Below, one piece after another: positions 35,101 to 40,533 of a stretch of 64,000 nt of DNA. The notes beneath the pieces were generated by a model. It searched no databases. It saw only the letters and a program-made list of their open reading frames with translations, and was not told the DNA's origin. Origin of the DNA: Macrocystis pyrifera (taxonomy: Eukaryota; Sar; Phaeophyceae; Laminariales; Laminariaceae); assembly GCA_031763025.1 (NCBI GenBank), contig JASSKH010000044.1, forward strand, positions 1,426,001 through 1,490,000. Reading direction: 5' to 3'. Every line of letters begins with the position of its first letter. Position 1 is the stretch's first letter. The translations under genes were made by a program, and so were the position numbers.

Positions 35101-35513
35101 AGAGAGAACCTGGTACCAAAAAGCACAGTCTAATCAACACACGACGACTCACAGGTGATAAGGTACAGCACGGTCGTCACCGCCAGCCCGCTGTCCCTGA
35201 ATATCTGCGGCGTGTTCAGGATTCCGCTCCCCACGATGTAGTTTACCAGGAGGAACACCGTCTCGAGACGACTGTTGTCCTGCCGTCGTGCTCCCCGCCC
35301 AAATATTCCAGCGTTACTGGTGTTGATAGCATCAATATCTCCCACCTTTCCCGTTCCTTGAACGGTCTCCCATAAGCTGCTTCCGAACCTCTCATCATCG
35401 CTCCTAGCGCCTGGTGGTAGCAGATTCGGCGTACACGAGCCAGCACTACTGTAAACAGTATTGTTGGCGGTACCGGATGGAGATGCGGGGGGGGCTCCTA
35501 CCACGTTGTACAT
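1955..35513 (-). CDS. AAAP/SLC38-like amino acid transporter, six exons
   Basis: Secondary transporter predicted to move amino acids across a membrane by ion-coupled symport or antiport. The join is 35513-35153, 8905-8545, 7391-7149, 6136-5947, 4465-4319 and 2191-1955: 1539 nt, 512 residues plus TAG. Every junction has GT and AG ends and the reading phase is kept (1, 2, 2, 0, 0). About 85 residues of Ser/Asn/Gly-rich N-terminus precede the first membrane segment, which carries GSGILNTP, the family signature. Later landmarks are IKAAELL in segment 2, a SVVFSVTIAPAALPSYSGM stretch in exon 3, GYLAF-GNIL in exon 4, LRHSLYALVG in exon 5, and LFGYVLDLTGG followed by two C-terminal hydrophobic segments. 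Length and order fit the 11-segment family. The start is uncertain: the frame stays open upstream of the ATG at 35513 and an acceptor-like CAG at 35568-35570 would add 18 residues from an unseen 5' exon. Substrate and membrane cannot be read from sequence. Confidence 0.88.
2475..2805 (+). repeat. Dispersed repeat of about 330 bp, copy B (transporter intron 5)
   Basis: Second copy in the same orientation as copy A, with the same order of blocks. It lies inside the last intron of the transporter gene. About 70-80% identity to copy A by eye, with several small gaps. Confidence 0.6.
2806..4318. other. Rest of transporter intron 5; short direct repeats near 3.45 kb
   Basis: No gene recognised. 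A 17-bp unit (CCAAACGCGGGCCTGA) is tandemly doubled near 3437-3470, and a block starting GAGTAGTTG is repeated at about 3471 and 3523. Frames open on both strands around 3041-3459 show no recognisable family. Confidence 0.4.
4319..4465 (-). CDS. Transporter exon 5
   Basis: Phase-0 exon of 49 codons. It starts after CTTTACAG with VVILRHSLYALVGRD, equivalent to the 'LR.SLY.LL' region following the conserved Pro of SLC38-type proteins, and continues into a long hydrophobic segment (MSAMVGGVIALMLAG). The donor GTGGGG follows a Gln codon. Confidence 0.82.
4466..5946. other. Transporter intron 4
   Basis: An intron of about 1.48 kb bounded by donor GTGCGT and acceptor CTTTACAG on the minus strand. 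I see no repeat or gene in it. Confidence 0.6.
5947..6136 (-). CDS. Transporter exon 4
   Basis: The acceptor tract ends CTTGGCCAG. The first base completes Lys, giving K-E-W at the start of a membrane segment, then GITGYLAF and GNILDNF, matching the conserved GYLAFG...GNIL motif of AAAP transporters, and HLILYIPNH at the end. Two phase-0 donors are possible: GTGCGT right after the His codon, used here, or GTAGGC five codons later, which would add V-R-S-D-T. The shorter form keeps the usual six-residue spacing between the conserved Pro and the Arg of exon 5. Confidence 0.8.
6137..7148. other. Transporter intron 3
   Basis: An intron of about 1.0 kb, donor GTGAGG and acceptor TTGGCCAG on the minus strand. 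No repeat or gene recognised. Confidence 0.6.
7149..7391 (-). CDS. Transporter exon 3
   Basis: The acceptor is a textbook pyrimidine tract ending CCGTCACAG. The first base completes the Arg codon from exon 2. The exon encodes a hydrophobic segment rich in Val/Ile, a polar loop with a Trp-Asn-Trp, then a SVVFSVTIAPAALPSYSGM stretch, corresponding to the family's conserved 'GSIVFSF...LPVY' region. The donor is GTGAGG after two bases of a Lys codon. Confidence 0.85.
7645..7970 (-). repeat. Dispersed repeat of about 330 bp, copy C, inverted (transporter intron 2)
   Basis: The reverse complement of this stretch matches copies A and B along their length, including the ATGACAGCATCAATGA block and the GAGACAGCAATGAGAG block. 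It is followed by a run of 14 or so C at about 7970-7984. Confidence 0.6.
8238..8352 (+). repeat. Dispersed repeat, partial copy D (transporter intron 2)
   Basis: Matches the first 115 bp or so of copies A and B (GTAGTCGTATGACCATAGA onward to the CATCAAGCGCG block) and then diverges into a GT-rich stretch. Intron 2 therefore carries two copies in opposite orientation about 300 bp apart. Confidence 0.55.
8545..8905 (-). CDS. Transporter exon 2 (membrane segments 2 to about 4)
   Basis: Begins after a pyrimidine-rich tract ending TGTGCAG, and its first two bases GT complete the Cys codon started by exon 1. It then reads PTIWFAGVVLIKAAELL, the second membrane segment, a Gly-rich loop, and hydrophobic segments near residues 180-200 and 213-230. 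It ends at donor GTATAG with two bases of an Arg codon. The exact phase match with exon 1, 26 kb away, and unbroken family topology across the join are the evidence that both belong to one gene. Confidence 0.85.
9612..9720. mobile_element. MITE 1, about 105 bp, TA-flanked
   Basis: Terminal inverted repeats of about 28 bp: the left end starts TTACGGGGGTACATAGTTAAC and the right end is its near-perfect inverse ending CCGCCGTAA. The element sits between TA dinucleotides, as expected for a Tc1/mariner-type insertion (Stowaway-like). The A+T-rich interior is shared with MITE 2. Non-coding and non-autonomous. Confidence 0.8.
10907..11017. mobile_element. MITE 2, about 110 bp, TA-flanked
   Basis: Same family as MITE 1: left end TTACGGGGGACCATA, right end TATGGTCCCCCGT followed by TATAA, flanked by TA. 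The interior (GTACACACAAAAAG and TTTACTAACGATAT blocks) aligns with that of MITE 1. The right end has a two-base insertion relative to the left. Confidence 0.8.
11370..11455. repeat. Short hairpin: 33-bp inverted repeat with 20-base loop
   Basis: The left arm (11370-11402) and right arm (11423-11455) pair over 33 positions with about four mismatches. Core blocks are TTTAGGGGA against TCCCCTAAA, and CTTTTAG against CTAAAAG. No flanking target duplication noticed. It could be a MITE remnant or a small-RNA precursor; it would be transcribed as part of the transporter pre-mRNA. Confidence 0.7.
11456..12449. other. Intron 1 sequence without recognised feature
   Basis: No gene or repeat recognised. 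Frames open on both strands near 11.74-12.04 kb are T/G-rich low-complexity readings without family resemblance. Confidence 0.4.
12450..13134. mobile_element. Foldback element I: arms of about 320 bp
   Basis: The left arm (12450-12770) and right arm (12803-13134) are inverted copies at roughly 80% identity, centred near 12792. Paired blocks include AGCACGTCTGCCG with CGGCAGACGTGCT, ATCGAGCCAAAATTTGGC with GCCAAATTTTGGCTCGAT, and GGTTTCTTGTA with TACAAGAAACC. Similar peptides read from opposite strands of the two arms are a consequence of this. No transposase frame. Family unknown. Confidence 0.75.
13135..15154. other. Intron 1 sequence without recognised feature
   Basis: Unique-looking sequence. 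A run of 13 T at about 14068 is followed by GGCACG. Frames on both strands at 13.62-14.11 kb have no family signature and appear to be chance. Confidence 0.4.
15155..17234 (-). mobile_element. Ty3/gypsy chromodomain element, broken copy
   Basis: Nearly identical to parts of the complete element at 29.04-34.80 kb and in the same orientation. It keeps a 5' LTR (17005-17234), the leader, part of gag, and the part of pol covering the end of RNase H and much of integrase. It is a fossil fragment with at least two large losses and has no 3' LTR here. The almost complete identity with the whole element suggests it is young. Confidence 0.9.
17005..17234 (-). repeat. LTR of the broken gypsy copy
   Basis: Reads identical, over about 225 bp, to the two LTRs of the whole gypsy element (29044-29273 and 34571-34795). 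It begins TGGCCTCTGCC on the plus strand and ends near CTTTTGGCTACA, compatible with TG...CA termini. Confidence 0.88.
17235..17809. other. Intron 1 sequence without recognised feature
   Basis: A stretch of about 575 bp between the gypsy LTR and a LINE fragment. T-rich at 17650-17740. No gene recognised. Confidence 0.4.
17810..18345 (+). mobile_element. LINE 3' fragment, plus strand
   Basis: Encodes broken pieces of the C-terminal part of a LINE reverse-transcriptase protein: G-C-V-M-W-T-L-K, then, in another frame, LLRVIGFQRRHHTDH, then VSVETIIRKRRLF, then MMAGGENPRPGGH. The same peptides occur in order in the minus-strand copies at 27.4-28.2 and 60.4-61.1 kb. The frame changes between LTTKSYC and the next block, and stops follow. 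Dead 5'-truncated copy. Confidence 0.8.
18346..18450. repeat. G-rich tandem duplication
   Basis: Two units of about 60 bp, each with AAGGGAATGGG-like sequence, a G run, then GGAGTAGAAG. It lies immediately downstream of the LINE fragment, so it may be the element's simple-repeat tail. Confidence 0.6.
18451..19759. other. Intron 1 sequence without recognised feature
   Basis: No gene or clear repeat recognised on either strand. Confidence 0.4.
19760..21430. repeat. Degenerate long tandem repeats with TGCTGTA motifs
   Basis: Three diverged units of about 0.5-0.76 kb follow each other. Landmarks recurring in order are GAGGGTCC (19799 and 20558), a TATCTCACCTGCT-like block (19910 and 20684), CACAACCCAGCACG (20020 and 20779, weaker at 21015), GGAGCTCTGC, and a block with CTCCCGA-AAGC-TCTG-AAAGGAGCGCTG (20125, 20224, 20870, 21120, 21380). 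No coding content. It leads directly into a gag fossil on the plus strand, so it could include diverged terminal sequence of that element. Confidence 0.6.
21640..22400 (+). mobile_element. Retrotransposon gag fossil (copia-type likely)
   Basis: An open stretch near the start of this region begins with LTKPYSGKPSDFRDWRKRL, resembling the N-terminal 'F-G-x-F-DWK' region of copia gag proteins. Further on is W-C-S-V-H-K-T-T-S-H-D, like the histidine/cysteine motif before the zinc knuckle in plant-type gag. No protease, integrase or reverse transcriptase is found downstream, so it is an isolated, broken fossil. Family assignment is tentative. Confidence 0.5.
22430..22625. repeat. Minisatellite, about 33-36 bp units
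   Basis: Degenerate repeats of a unit containing CATCGGAGCATCAGCA and CCGGGATCATCGGAG. About six units. On the minus strand it would read as an Asp/Pro/Ala repeat, but no gene context supports translation. Confidence 0.7.
22626..25145. other. Intron 1 sequence, AT-rich, no recognised gene
   Basis: Mostly A+T-rich with scattered TACTGCTGT/ACAGCAGTA motifs (for example 24050 and 24430-24480), similar to those of the tandem repeats at 19.8-21.4 kb. The plus-strand frame at 22633-22923 shows no recognisable domain. Confidence 0.4.
25146..25330. mobile_element. Putative small inverted-repeat element, about 180 bp
   Basis: The left end GCGCATCTTAACGGGGAAC and right end GTCCCCGTTAACACGGGC are imperfect inverse copies. 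The interior is A-rich and contains two similar blocks (ATTGAAAGAACCAAAAGTCC and ATTGAAAGAGACGAAAGTCC). A related end, TTCCCCGTTAAGACGGGCTC, lies at about 36736. Confidence 0.5.
25505..25545 (+). repeat. Short interstitial telomere-like repeat
   Basis: Three perfect AGGGTT units followed by degenerate ones (TAGAGTCAGGGG, TTGGGTTGGG). Too short for a fused telomere; it may be a micro-insertion or chance. Confidence 0.6.
26300..26700. mobile_element. Foldback element II, about 400 bp
   Basis: Inverted arms centred near 26498: TTCTCGCCT at 26340 against AGGCGAGAA at 26648, GGGGGTGTTTCCC against GGGAAACACCCCC, and GAGCTTTTGTGTCGG against CCGGAGCAAAAGCTC at the outer ends. Because the arms match, similar peptides appear on both strands; neither is taken as a gene. 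The loop is rich in GATCGG. Confidence 0.75.
26701..27399. other. Intron 1 sequence without recognised feature
   Basis: Contains a run of 16 A at about 27051-27066 and an A/C-rich stretch. No gene recognised. Confidence 0.4.
27400..28170 (-). mobile_element. LINE 3' fragment, minus strand
   Basis: A frame of about 175 codons (28169-27642) encodes the end of a LINE reverse transcriptase: FLYLGGLVV and EITRRIPLAW in the thumb region, then METLLYGCVTWTLG, LLRIIGFQRRQRTDH, VETTIRKRRLLFAG and GGENPGPGRPN. The catalytic part is missing upstream, where a run of 18 T (28147-28164) lies. Downstream to about 27400, out-of-frame peptides still match the plus-strand copy at 18.1-18.3 kb. A 5'-truncated pseudo-copy whose 3' frame is unusually intact. 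Confidence 0.85.
28388..28470 (-). repeat. tRNA-like sequence, possibly a SINE head
   Basis: On the minus strand a box-A-like TGGCTTGGTAGG is followed about 40 bases later by GTGGGTTCAAATCTCAC, a good T-arm with box B GGTTCAAAT. The expected acceptor stem does not pair well, so I do not call a functional tRNA. Confidence 0.4.
28471..29037. other. AT-rich intron sequence flanking the gypsy insertion
   Basis: No gene recognised. It ends with CAGTGGTC directly before the 3' LTR of the gypsy element; the last four bases GGTC may be the target-site duplication. Confidence 0.4.
29044..29273 (-). repeat. Gypsy 3' LTR
   Basis: A sequence of about 225-230 bp that reads the same as 34571-34795 and 17005-17234. 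The plus-strand left edge is TGGCCTC; the right edge is CTTTTGG, or CTACA five bases later if TG...CA ends are assumed. Confidence 0.9.
29352..34361 (-). CDS. Gypsy gag-pol polyprotein, 1669 codons
   Basis: Single frame. Residues 1-250 are gag-like. A CCHC zinc knuckle (CFECGDPNHYVSDC) lies at about 254-267, followed by a Gly/Arg-rich stretch (270-310) and a Ser/Ala-rich linker. The aspartic protease motif ILDSGS is near 452. Reverse transcriptase spans roughly 690-880, with the VWVDD box near 830. RNase H begins about 990 (MFPDASDF). The integrase zinc-binding H-H-C-C region is at about 1216-1258 and its catalytic core at about 1285-1395. A C-terminal chromodomain-like segment (VLVDWDGFEAEERTWESL) is at about 1613-1635. 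In this family gag and pol made as one polyprotein are cut by the protease. The chromodomain groups it with chromoviruses, which use that domain to target chromatin. Confidence 0.93.
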   Translation of the reverse strand: MAHTASTPLVVGESLTPPKYGEVWTEQASRVFYAAYLDYEERLQLANAQGVVQHSKVSMGQLIPNYIHRCFEGFYKHQTTMTASELLDAVRQHAGYTTTSNRFDTSRAAADLRRVLSMRRDEKQGGETSVKDRAMMVNSAMEKYFAENHAVHAMYRAQDRSWLPGPAEFVSMALVDGLWPSEFKKYVKGQLTYAAGWKKDPALVMDQIFSAAEQWKFIEAYGRKDAAGAAEPRRQQQQKPKQQQSAKKSFVRVCFECGDPNHYVSDCPKARGGGTAPSSGGRGSSGYRGGRNGGRGRFNHGRGRGGRGGNQLTAGGGTSAVASSTSGAPAAGAAGSGSGSSVAGRAVYVGGAGTSVGAAGARTSPSTERAESVSGAAAGAVAPEPSVYSTSWSGWTADSISSAPAVGGQPWRQVTLGTDQSSTAGEVPVDRSAECLRADLSLPGSVGSLMARVILDSGSALTSIGVGLLQQLSSHFGGADLQIPFENGPQQAKTATGVSVMVTHKTVPIAVSVRTPWGAVKLEPITFAVMPGTDNVVLFGMATMKALGIDVYREALEKLRPRAVPVSTGVETPSYLAARRVTVSVRAFQTEATVDAPEDKAVEHLVDRGPDMFMDPEEERTARERALEDSVQQAEQSGLSVGGATRLREILARRVGAFRRALCGDPPAQVEPMRVQLKQQAKPVKATPRRYEPTKRDWLSKCIAALVFFGFVYHNIQAVWASPAMAVPKKDSFRLVSDYSAVNAQVEKSPGVMPNHEDMGDLLGARFFGKLDLLQGYWQMPLAPEAQDVFTMATSDGLFTPTRVPQGVLNATSYFQGVMTEVLRGLDCKVWVDDVFFFADTEEALLQLLDDILERLENVGLFVAAHKCTFFSRELVWCGKVYSNGVVSHDPARVQGLSEMRRPENAGELMQFLQAVNWLRTSLPRLAETVAPLRDFLEELLVGATRRTKRVARNRVIKDTAWTEDRVRAWNAARGLVAQAVPLHHPRPGCVVLMFPDASDFHWGSFLTQVPEHEFRSGLALESMSHEPLGFLSGSFTGSQLRWATVDKEGFAIVNTFRRLEYLLWGGVHIFTDHRNLQYIFNPEKCVTTVTKTMAQRLENWKGVLGQYRYAIEHIPGDRNCWGDLLSRWVKVPTVPVRSVAVHSPCNADDSLPALDVIRASQQRSVARIGVGVHEFSTTFGQATLADDGLFRVRVGVRDVLWIPPDDLALQTRLMVCAHMRSAGHRGVAPTLFRLKEYCVWPHMDSQVREFVRQCLHCVDTRAGALIPRPYGDTVHGTAPGEVVHFDFLYVGHSGPEGSDGLPDEDGFRYVLVIMDDLSNYVALEPAEACTAEVTAKHLLAWCKTLGVPRVWVSDTATHFKNRVLALLSDALHIEHRFAVAYTPWSNGTCERMVKEVVRALRSILSEQRRQVSEWVDVLPAAQWALNTSFRERYRSTPYSVMFGRAPRTDFSALVSESDGRWNVDVMNADLLRANVREVVAEQERFCADIRAAVAVSRDNKRKQAQGQVVLPKFAVGDFVLYARVRRQGVTPKLLSTWTGPWRVVAADHDHVYSVQNIVSGKVHQAHVARLRFYADATLNVTADLKDVFQHSFAQGECRMNALVHVAEDDANEVIVLVDWDGFEAEERTWESLRSIYSAAPEFVVKELRKLRMTRALKIKIASEFSIDL
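34571..34795 (-). repeat. Gypsy 5' LTR
   Basis: Partner of the 3' LTR, with no difference noticed over 225 bp. It lies about 350 bp from the exon 1 donor of the transporter gene. Confidence 0.9.
35153..35513 (-). CDS. Transporter exon 1 (N-terminus and first membrane segment)
   Basis: Encodes residues 1-120 plus the first base of codon 121. Residues 1-85 are low-complexity and probably cytosolic. Residues 84-120 form the first membrane segment with VNYIVGSGILNTP, typical of AAAP proteins. The exon ends at a strong donor GTGAGT (35152-35147 read on the minus strand). The open frame continues 28 codons upstream through an Asn/Ser/Thr run, so part of that may be translated or belong to an exon that starts at 35567. 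Confidence 0.85.
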
Positions 35514-35567
35514 GGCCGAGACGGTGGTACTGGTGGTACTGCTGTTGTTGTTGTTGACGTCGTCGCG

Positions 35568-37309
35568 CTGATGGCGGCAACTCGTACTTTTGAACTATAC
35601 AGACGGTGTTAGGACACATCTTATCGAGGACTTTTGGATCCTTCAATTTGATTTGCATTTTTTCTAGATTAATTTGCATCTGATTGGCCGAAGAGTGAAC
35701 CAGTCAGGATTCGAAGGGGAAAACTAGGAAAAGGCAATTTGAGTTAAGGCCATCTCCTACGGGAGTGTTCTGAAAACCGAAAAAACTTGCCCGAAACTGT
35801 GTTTTATACGTGCTTTCACGTATTTTAGACTCACCCGGAGTTCGACCGAATCAGGCTCGCTCTTCTCGGAATAGTTGCAGTCTATTGGGGAGAGGACTCC
35901 AAGAAAAGAAGAAAAGCGTGCCCGATTCGCCCGTTTCCCTGGTCAAACACGCCTGCGACGGTGCTGAAACCTCGATATCCAGAAACAAAACCGGTTTGCC
36001 ATAAGAGAAGGCCTGAAAGTCGTTTGGGACTTTTTCCGTGTGACTTTTTCAATTTCAATTTCGAATTTGGGAGCTGATCAGCCTTGATGTAGCATGTTCA
36101 TGGTGGGTCAACACCCCCGCTGGAGTCTAGCGTGATTCTTGGCCGCTTCGGTAACCACGGTCGAGGCGATAAAACCCAAACCTCAACGACGGGCGACCGG
36201 AGCAATGGCTGCGCCCACGGCCACACACCATAGCACATTGTACCCCGGCGGTGGCGCCTCAAAAGAAATCATGGTGGCCGCAAGCCCACTTTTTCGGCCT
36301 GCTCGATCGGCCAACCATCACGAAAACCGAGCAAACGAGCAAACACAACAGAGGATACTCTCGAGACCTCGATAGCTGCACCACCGTTGCTGTTCCGCGC
36401 GTGGCCCTTGAGGGCTCCCTCCGCCCACTCAAGACACCCTGGGAGTGATAGCTTCCTATCCTGCGTCACCAAAAAAAGAAAAAATGGTGGCGGCGGCGCG
36501 CACGCGACAACGCAAATCTTCGCTCTAGTCTACGCTCGCTCGTCGTTGTTTGTAGGCTGGGCGTTGCATTGTGTGACGCGCTGCGTTTTTCCATGTTGTT
36601 CACATTTATATCATTTTTGTTTGACAATGAATGCGCCGTTTCCCGATAGGATACACACAAACACGTTTTTTTTTCGAAAACCAAATTAAAATTCATTGGA
36701 ATCGAAAATTTATTTACAAATATCGAAATTTGGTGTTCCCCGTTAAGACGGGCTCTTATCTACCGACTCACTACGATGATACAAGTTTCGTTGTGCCTTC
36801 TGATTTTAAGGTAGAACCTGGCTATAGCTATTAATACGAGCTCTTTCCAGCGACAGCCTTCTGCGCACATTTTTTGCGCTTTGGCTTTTGAGAGTTGGAA
36901 AACAAAATTTGGCATGCATGGTTGTGCGTCATGACAAGATGAAAAAAACTGGCCACGCTGGTCTACGCCGTGTCACTTACTTTTGGGTTCAATTGTACCT
37001 ATCTATAAATAGCTCGAACGATCACTTCTTCGCTACTGAAATAGAGACAAAAGACTGCGGAAACAGCACGAACGAACGCAGGTAGGTGACGCTGGAGCAC
37101 GGCAGTTAGTTCACCTATTATTATTCTTCTGAACTTCATACCAATCCACGTACTGGTATGAATCCGAACTTCTTGTATTTATTCGTGAAGCTCACAGCTT
37201 GTCTCGTGTTCTTATGGTACCCTAGTTCTTAACAGACCTTTTAATAGTGGCGGCCCGCAAGTATAAAACTATTAATAGAAGAGTCTACTTGGTGCGTGAA
37301 CCCGCAATC
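35568..37309. other. Region upstream of transporter exon 1
   Basis: Should hold the transporter promoter and any 5' exon, but I can identify neither. A block at about 36736-36760 (TTCCCCGTTAAGACGGGCTC) resembles the ends of the small element at 25.15-25.33 kb. Short frames on both strands have no family match. Confidence 0.4.
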
Positions 37310-37500
37310 GCAGCCGCCGTAAATCCGCCTGCGCAGGCGAAGTTTCAGAACTGCCAGCAATAAAAGGCACGTTATTTCCAGTGGAAACCAGCACAATTAT
37401 TATTTGGAAATCACCGGAAATCACTTTTCAAATCACCAAGGAAGGCCACACAGCGCGTAGCGGACGAACACACACGCACGCACACACTAGTTCAGGAGCA
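37310..37500 (+). repeat. Dispersed repeat of about 180 bp, copy 1
   Basis: Shares ordered blocks with 44385-44550: CGCCGTAAAT, the palindrome CCTGCGCAGG plus CGAAGTTTCA, GTTATTTCCAGTGGAAAC, and CGAACACACAC followed by CACACACTAG. It directly abuts the left arm of foldback III. Confidence 0.7.
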
Positions 37501-38690
37501 GAAGGCCCTCGCAAAAGAATCTCGCAAAGCGGGCGCCTCTACGGTGGGTGCGGCTGGTGTTGTTAGTGCTATTATTTTCCTGGTCGTTTATTGTACCCAG
37601 ACGTACTCTCGCACGCAGCTCTCACACTCGAGCCGCCTCACACAGCACCACTAAAAATGCAGCAATAGCAGCACGAGCAGGGGATAGTGGAGCGGCACGA
37701 GCTCACTAGTTGTTGTAGCTGCTACGGCACAGCAGGCTAGTTGGTCGTTTATAGTACCCCTGCTACAGCTATAGGTGCCTACGTCTAGCGAGACAAGCAA
37801 CAAGACAGAACCTCGGCATTGCAGGAATTGACACTACTGTCGTAAAGTACAACGAACGGTATTGTATGGGTTAAAAAGACTGCCTGGTGCGTTTCTTTTT
37901 TTTGGGGGGGGGGTGCTCACACGTAACACTCTGGACGATAATACAATACGGTTTGGAGTCTTATATCGAAATCAAACGCAGCCATATTTCCGGCCATGGT
38001 GGTACTGCCGCACGAACGAACGTGGCGCATGCTGCCTGCTGTGTACGTACAGCAGTACGTTTACAGCAGTACCAACGAACAATGCTGTGCCAGGAATATG
38101 CTCAGTCATCGACAGCAAGTCCGTGTGTGGTTTCGTTTTGGTACAGCAGTACCACGCTGGCCGGAATAATGATTACTTGGTACGGTAATAATGTCGATGT
38201 TAGACTCCAAACGGTATTATATTAGTGTCCAGAATTGTATGTGACGCAACACCCAAAAAATTACAACATATAACTGGTATTGTTAGGGTCATTCTTATCG
38301 GAAAGCTAATATAGCGCTTTCGACGTCTAAAATACAGTTATACTTCACGAGTAGTGTCATTTCCTGTGATAACGATATTATGTCTTGTTGCTTCTCTCGC
38401 TAGGTATCTATAGCTGTAGCAGAGGTACTGTAAACGAGCAACTGCCCTGCTGTGCGGTAGCAGCAACAACGGCGAGGGGGAGCTCGTGCCGCTCCTCTAT
38501 CCCCTGCTCACGCTGCTGCTGCTTGGTGCTGTGTGCGGTGGCTCTAGTGTGAGAGCTTGCGTGCGAGAGTACTTCTGTGTACAATAAACGACCAGGGTAT
38601 AATAGCACTAGCACCAGTCGCACCGGCCGTAGAGCCACCACTTCTGGCCACTCGATATGCGAGATTGTGCGAGCCTCAGGGCTCGTCTGC
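37490..38690. mobile_element. Foldback element III, about 1.2 kb
   Basis: The left arm (37490-37797) and right arm (38391-38690) are inverted copies at roughly 80% identity. Paired blocks include CTGGTCGTTTATTGTAC with GTACAATAAACGACCAG, GTACTCTCGCACGC with GCGTGCGAGAGTAC, GAGCAGGGGATAG with CTATCCCCTGCTC, and GCTACAGCTATAG with CTATAGCTGTAGC. The 590-bp loop holds a second inverted-repeat element. No transposase seen. Confidence 0.8.
37930..38235. mobile_element. Inverted-repeat element nested in foldback III
   Basis: The left end CTCTGGACGATAATACAATA with CGGTTTGGAGTC, and the right end GACTCCAAACGGTATTATAT with TAGTGTCCAGA, are inverse copies over about 35 bp. The interior carries ACAGCAGTAC motifs, themselves inverted. 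About 300 bp, non-coding, so MITE-like. Confidence 0.7.
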
Positions 38691-38929
38691 GAGGGCAGTC
38701 GTGATGCTAAGATACGACCCGTCGTTTGATGCTAAGACACTCCTCGTTATGTATGAGAGGGTAGATCATGACGAAAAGACACGACTTACTCTTGTGAGGC
38801 TTACGTGGCGGGACCTCTGACGTCAAGGCATTCGACCGCCTGGTATAAGCCTGCTAGCCTTCTGGAACGTGTTGCCGAAATCACTCGTAGAAAATACGTA
38901 GTCTAAAATACCGACTGCTGTACTTCCCT

Positions 38930-39913
38930 CGATTTATTCGTGTACCTCACTACCACCCTCACCTCGTTCGCAATATCCGGTCGTGTTTGGTTTGCAAGCA
39001 CCCCACCAACTCGCGACAAGGCCAATCACCCACGGGTTCATTCTCATCGAACTCCTTGAGCTTCACACCAGTCGAGAAAGAGGGTTATTCCTCCCAGTAT
39101 TAACGCCAACCCTCGCCGCGGTCTTTTCAGCTAACGCCTTCTGCGAAATCGTTAAAGTACCAGCATCCCAATCCCTCGAAAAACAACAACCAGCGTACCA
39201 CCGCAACTCGCCTAGATTGTTGATCGGAACAAGGTTGTTCAGGTCTTCACAGAACTGATCGCATCTAGCCTGAAGTCTTACAGCAAAAATATCATCCACA
39301 TGAACTACCGTTACAATGGAGACAGAGCCCGACTCGACCAACCTCATTACGCACGCATCAGCGGGGCTCTGCTCAAGTCCTAGACTCTTCATGTGAGTGA
39401 GAAGGTGGTTGTGCCACGACCTCGACGCTTGCTTCAAGCCGTAGAGACTGCGATTCAACCTGGCTACCTTACCCGACATTTCACCCCAGCCAGGGGGTAG
39501 TCGCATGAATAAATCATTATCCAAACTCAACTGCATGCAATAGCACCCAACAAACGAAAACAGGACGCTGCAGGCGTGGGAGCAAAAGTCTCAAAGAAAT
39601 CAATACCCTCACGCTGCTTGAAACCTCGTGCCATCAGCTTTCCTTTCACCCGCACCACATCACCATGCTCGCTGGATTTCCAGGCGAACACCCACGTCGC
39701 CGAGATGCCGTTGAGCCCCTCTGGTTTGCTACGTCGCTCCAAACGTCCCCGCGTCCGCCAGTCCATGATATTCCTTGTCCATCGCCTGCCTCCAGAGGGC
39801 CGAATACTCATCCGCACACGCTTCAGCATACGAGTTCGTCGTCGAAAGCTCTCTCGCCGGGCGTGTGGGAAAGGGAGGGTTCTCGCGCGGTGGTGCTTGG
39901 TGGAAACGTACAT
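38930..39913 (-). pseudogene. Copia reverse transcriptase and start of RNase H, remains
   Basis: Readable blocks: WRQAMDKEYHGL; KGKLMARGFKQREGIDFFET; LNRSLYGLKQASRSWH; VVHVDDIFAV; and, further on, peptides resembling the copia block after the reverse transcriptase (LKEFDENEPVGDWP). Several frames; broken fossil. Confidence 0.85.
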
Positions 39914-40109
39914 GGCCTATACCTTCCCGCGCTGCCATCAACGACAGCAGCCCATGCACCATAGCCTCGCGGTTTCGCGCAGTCCCCCCTCTTGTCCGCC
40001 CCCTCAGCACATCTCCATCTTCCGGGTGCCGTCCAGCTTCCCCCCTGGCCGGACCACCCTGCACACCGCCACCACCCTTCTGGTGTCGTGCCGTCTCCTC
40101 CCTAGTCCG

Positions 40110-40499
40110 CCCTCTCTGCACAGCGCCACGACTCTCCTGGGGTCGTGCAGTCCCCCTCCTTTTCCGCCCCCTCAGCACGTCGCCATCCTCCGGGTCCAGG
40201 ATATATGAACCCTGTTCCCGGGCAGCACGCGGCGAAAGCTGTGGCTGCGGTTGCTGCTGCGGCGGCGACGGCAGTGATAACGGCGGCGACGGCGGCGACG
40301 GCGGGGGCGGCGGCGGCGGTGATGATGACGGCGGCAGCGACGGCGACGGTGACGGCGGTGGCGGTGGCGACGGCGACGGCGACAGCAGCGGCGGCGACGG
40401 TAGCGGTGGTGATGACGGCGGTTGCGGCAGCAGCAGTGGGGAAGGAGACGGTGGCTCGGGCGATACGTCGGGACCCCTCAGAGTCTCTGGCGTACCCGA

Positions 40500-40533
<34 letters not shown>

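Larger units (their letters stand above)
8906..35152 (-). other. Transporter intron 1, 26,247 bp
   Basis: Donor GTGAGT at the exon 1 end and acceptor TGTGCAG at the exon 2 start. It contains MITEs, foldback elements, LINE and gypsy fragments and one gypsy element that looks whole. Transcription must cross all of this to make the transporter mRNA. The main repeats inside are listed separately. 8906-9610 holds nothing I recognise. Confidence 0.82.
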
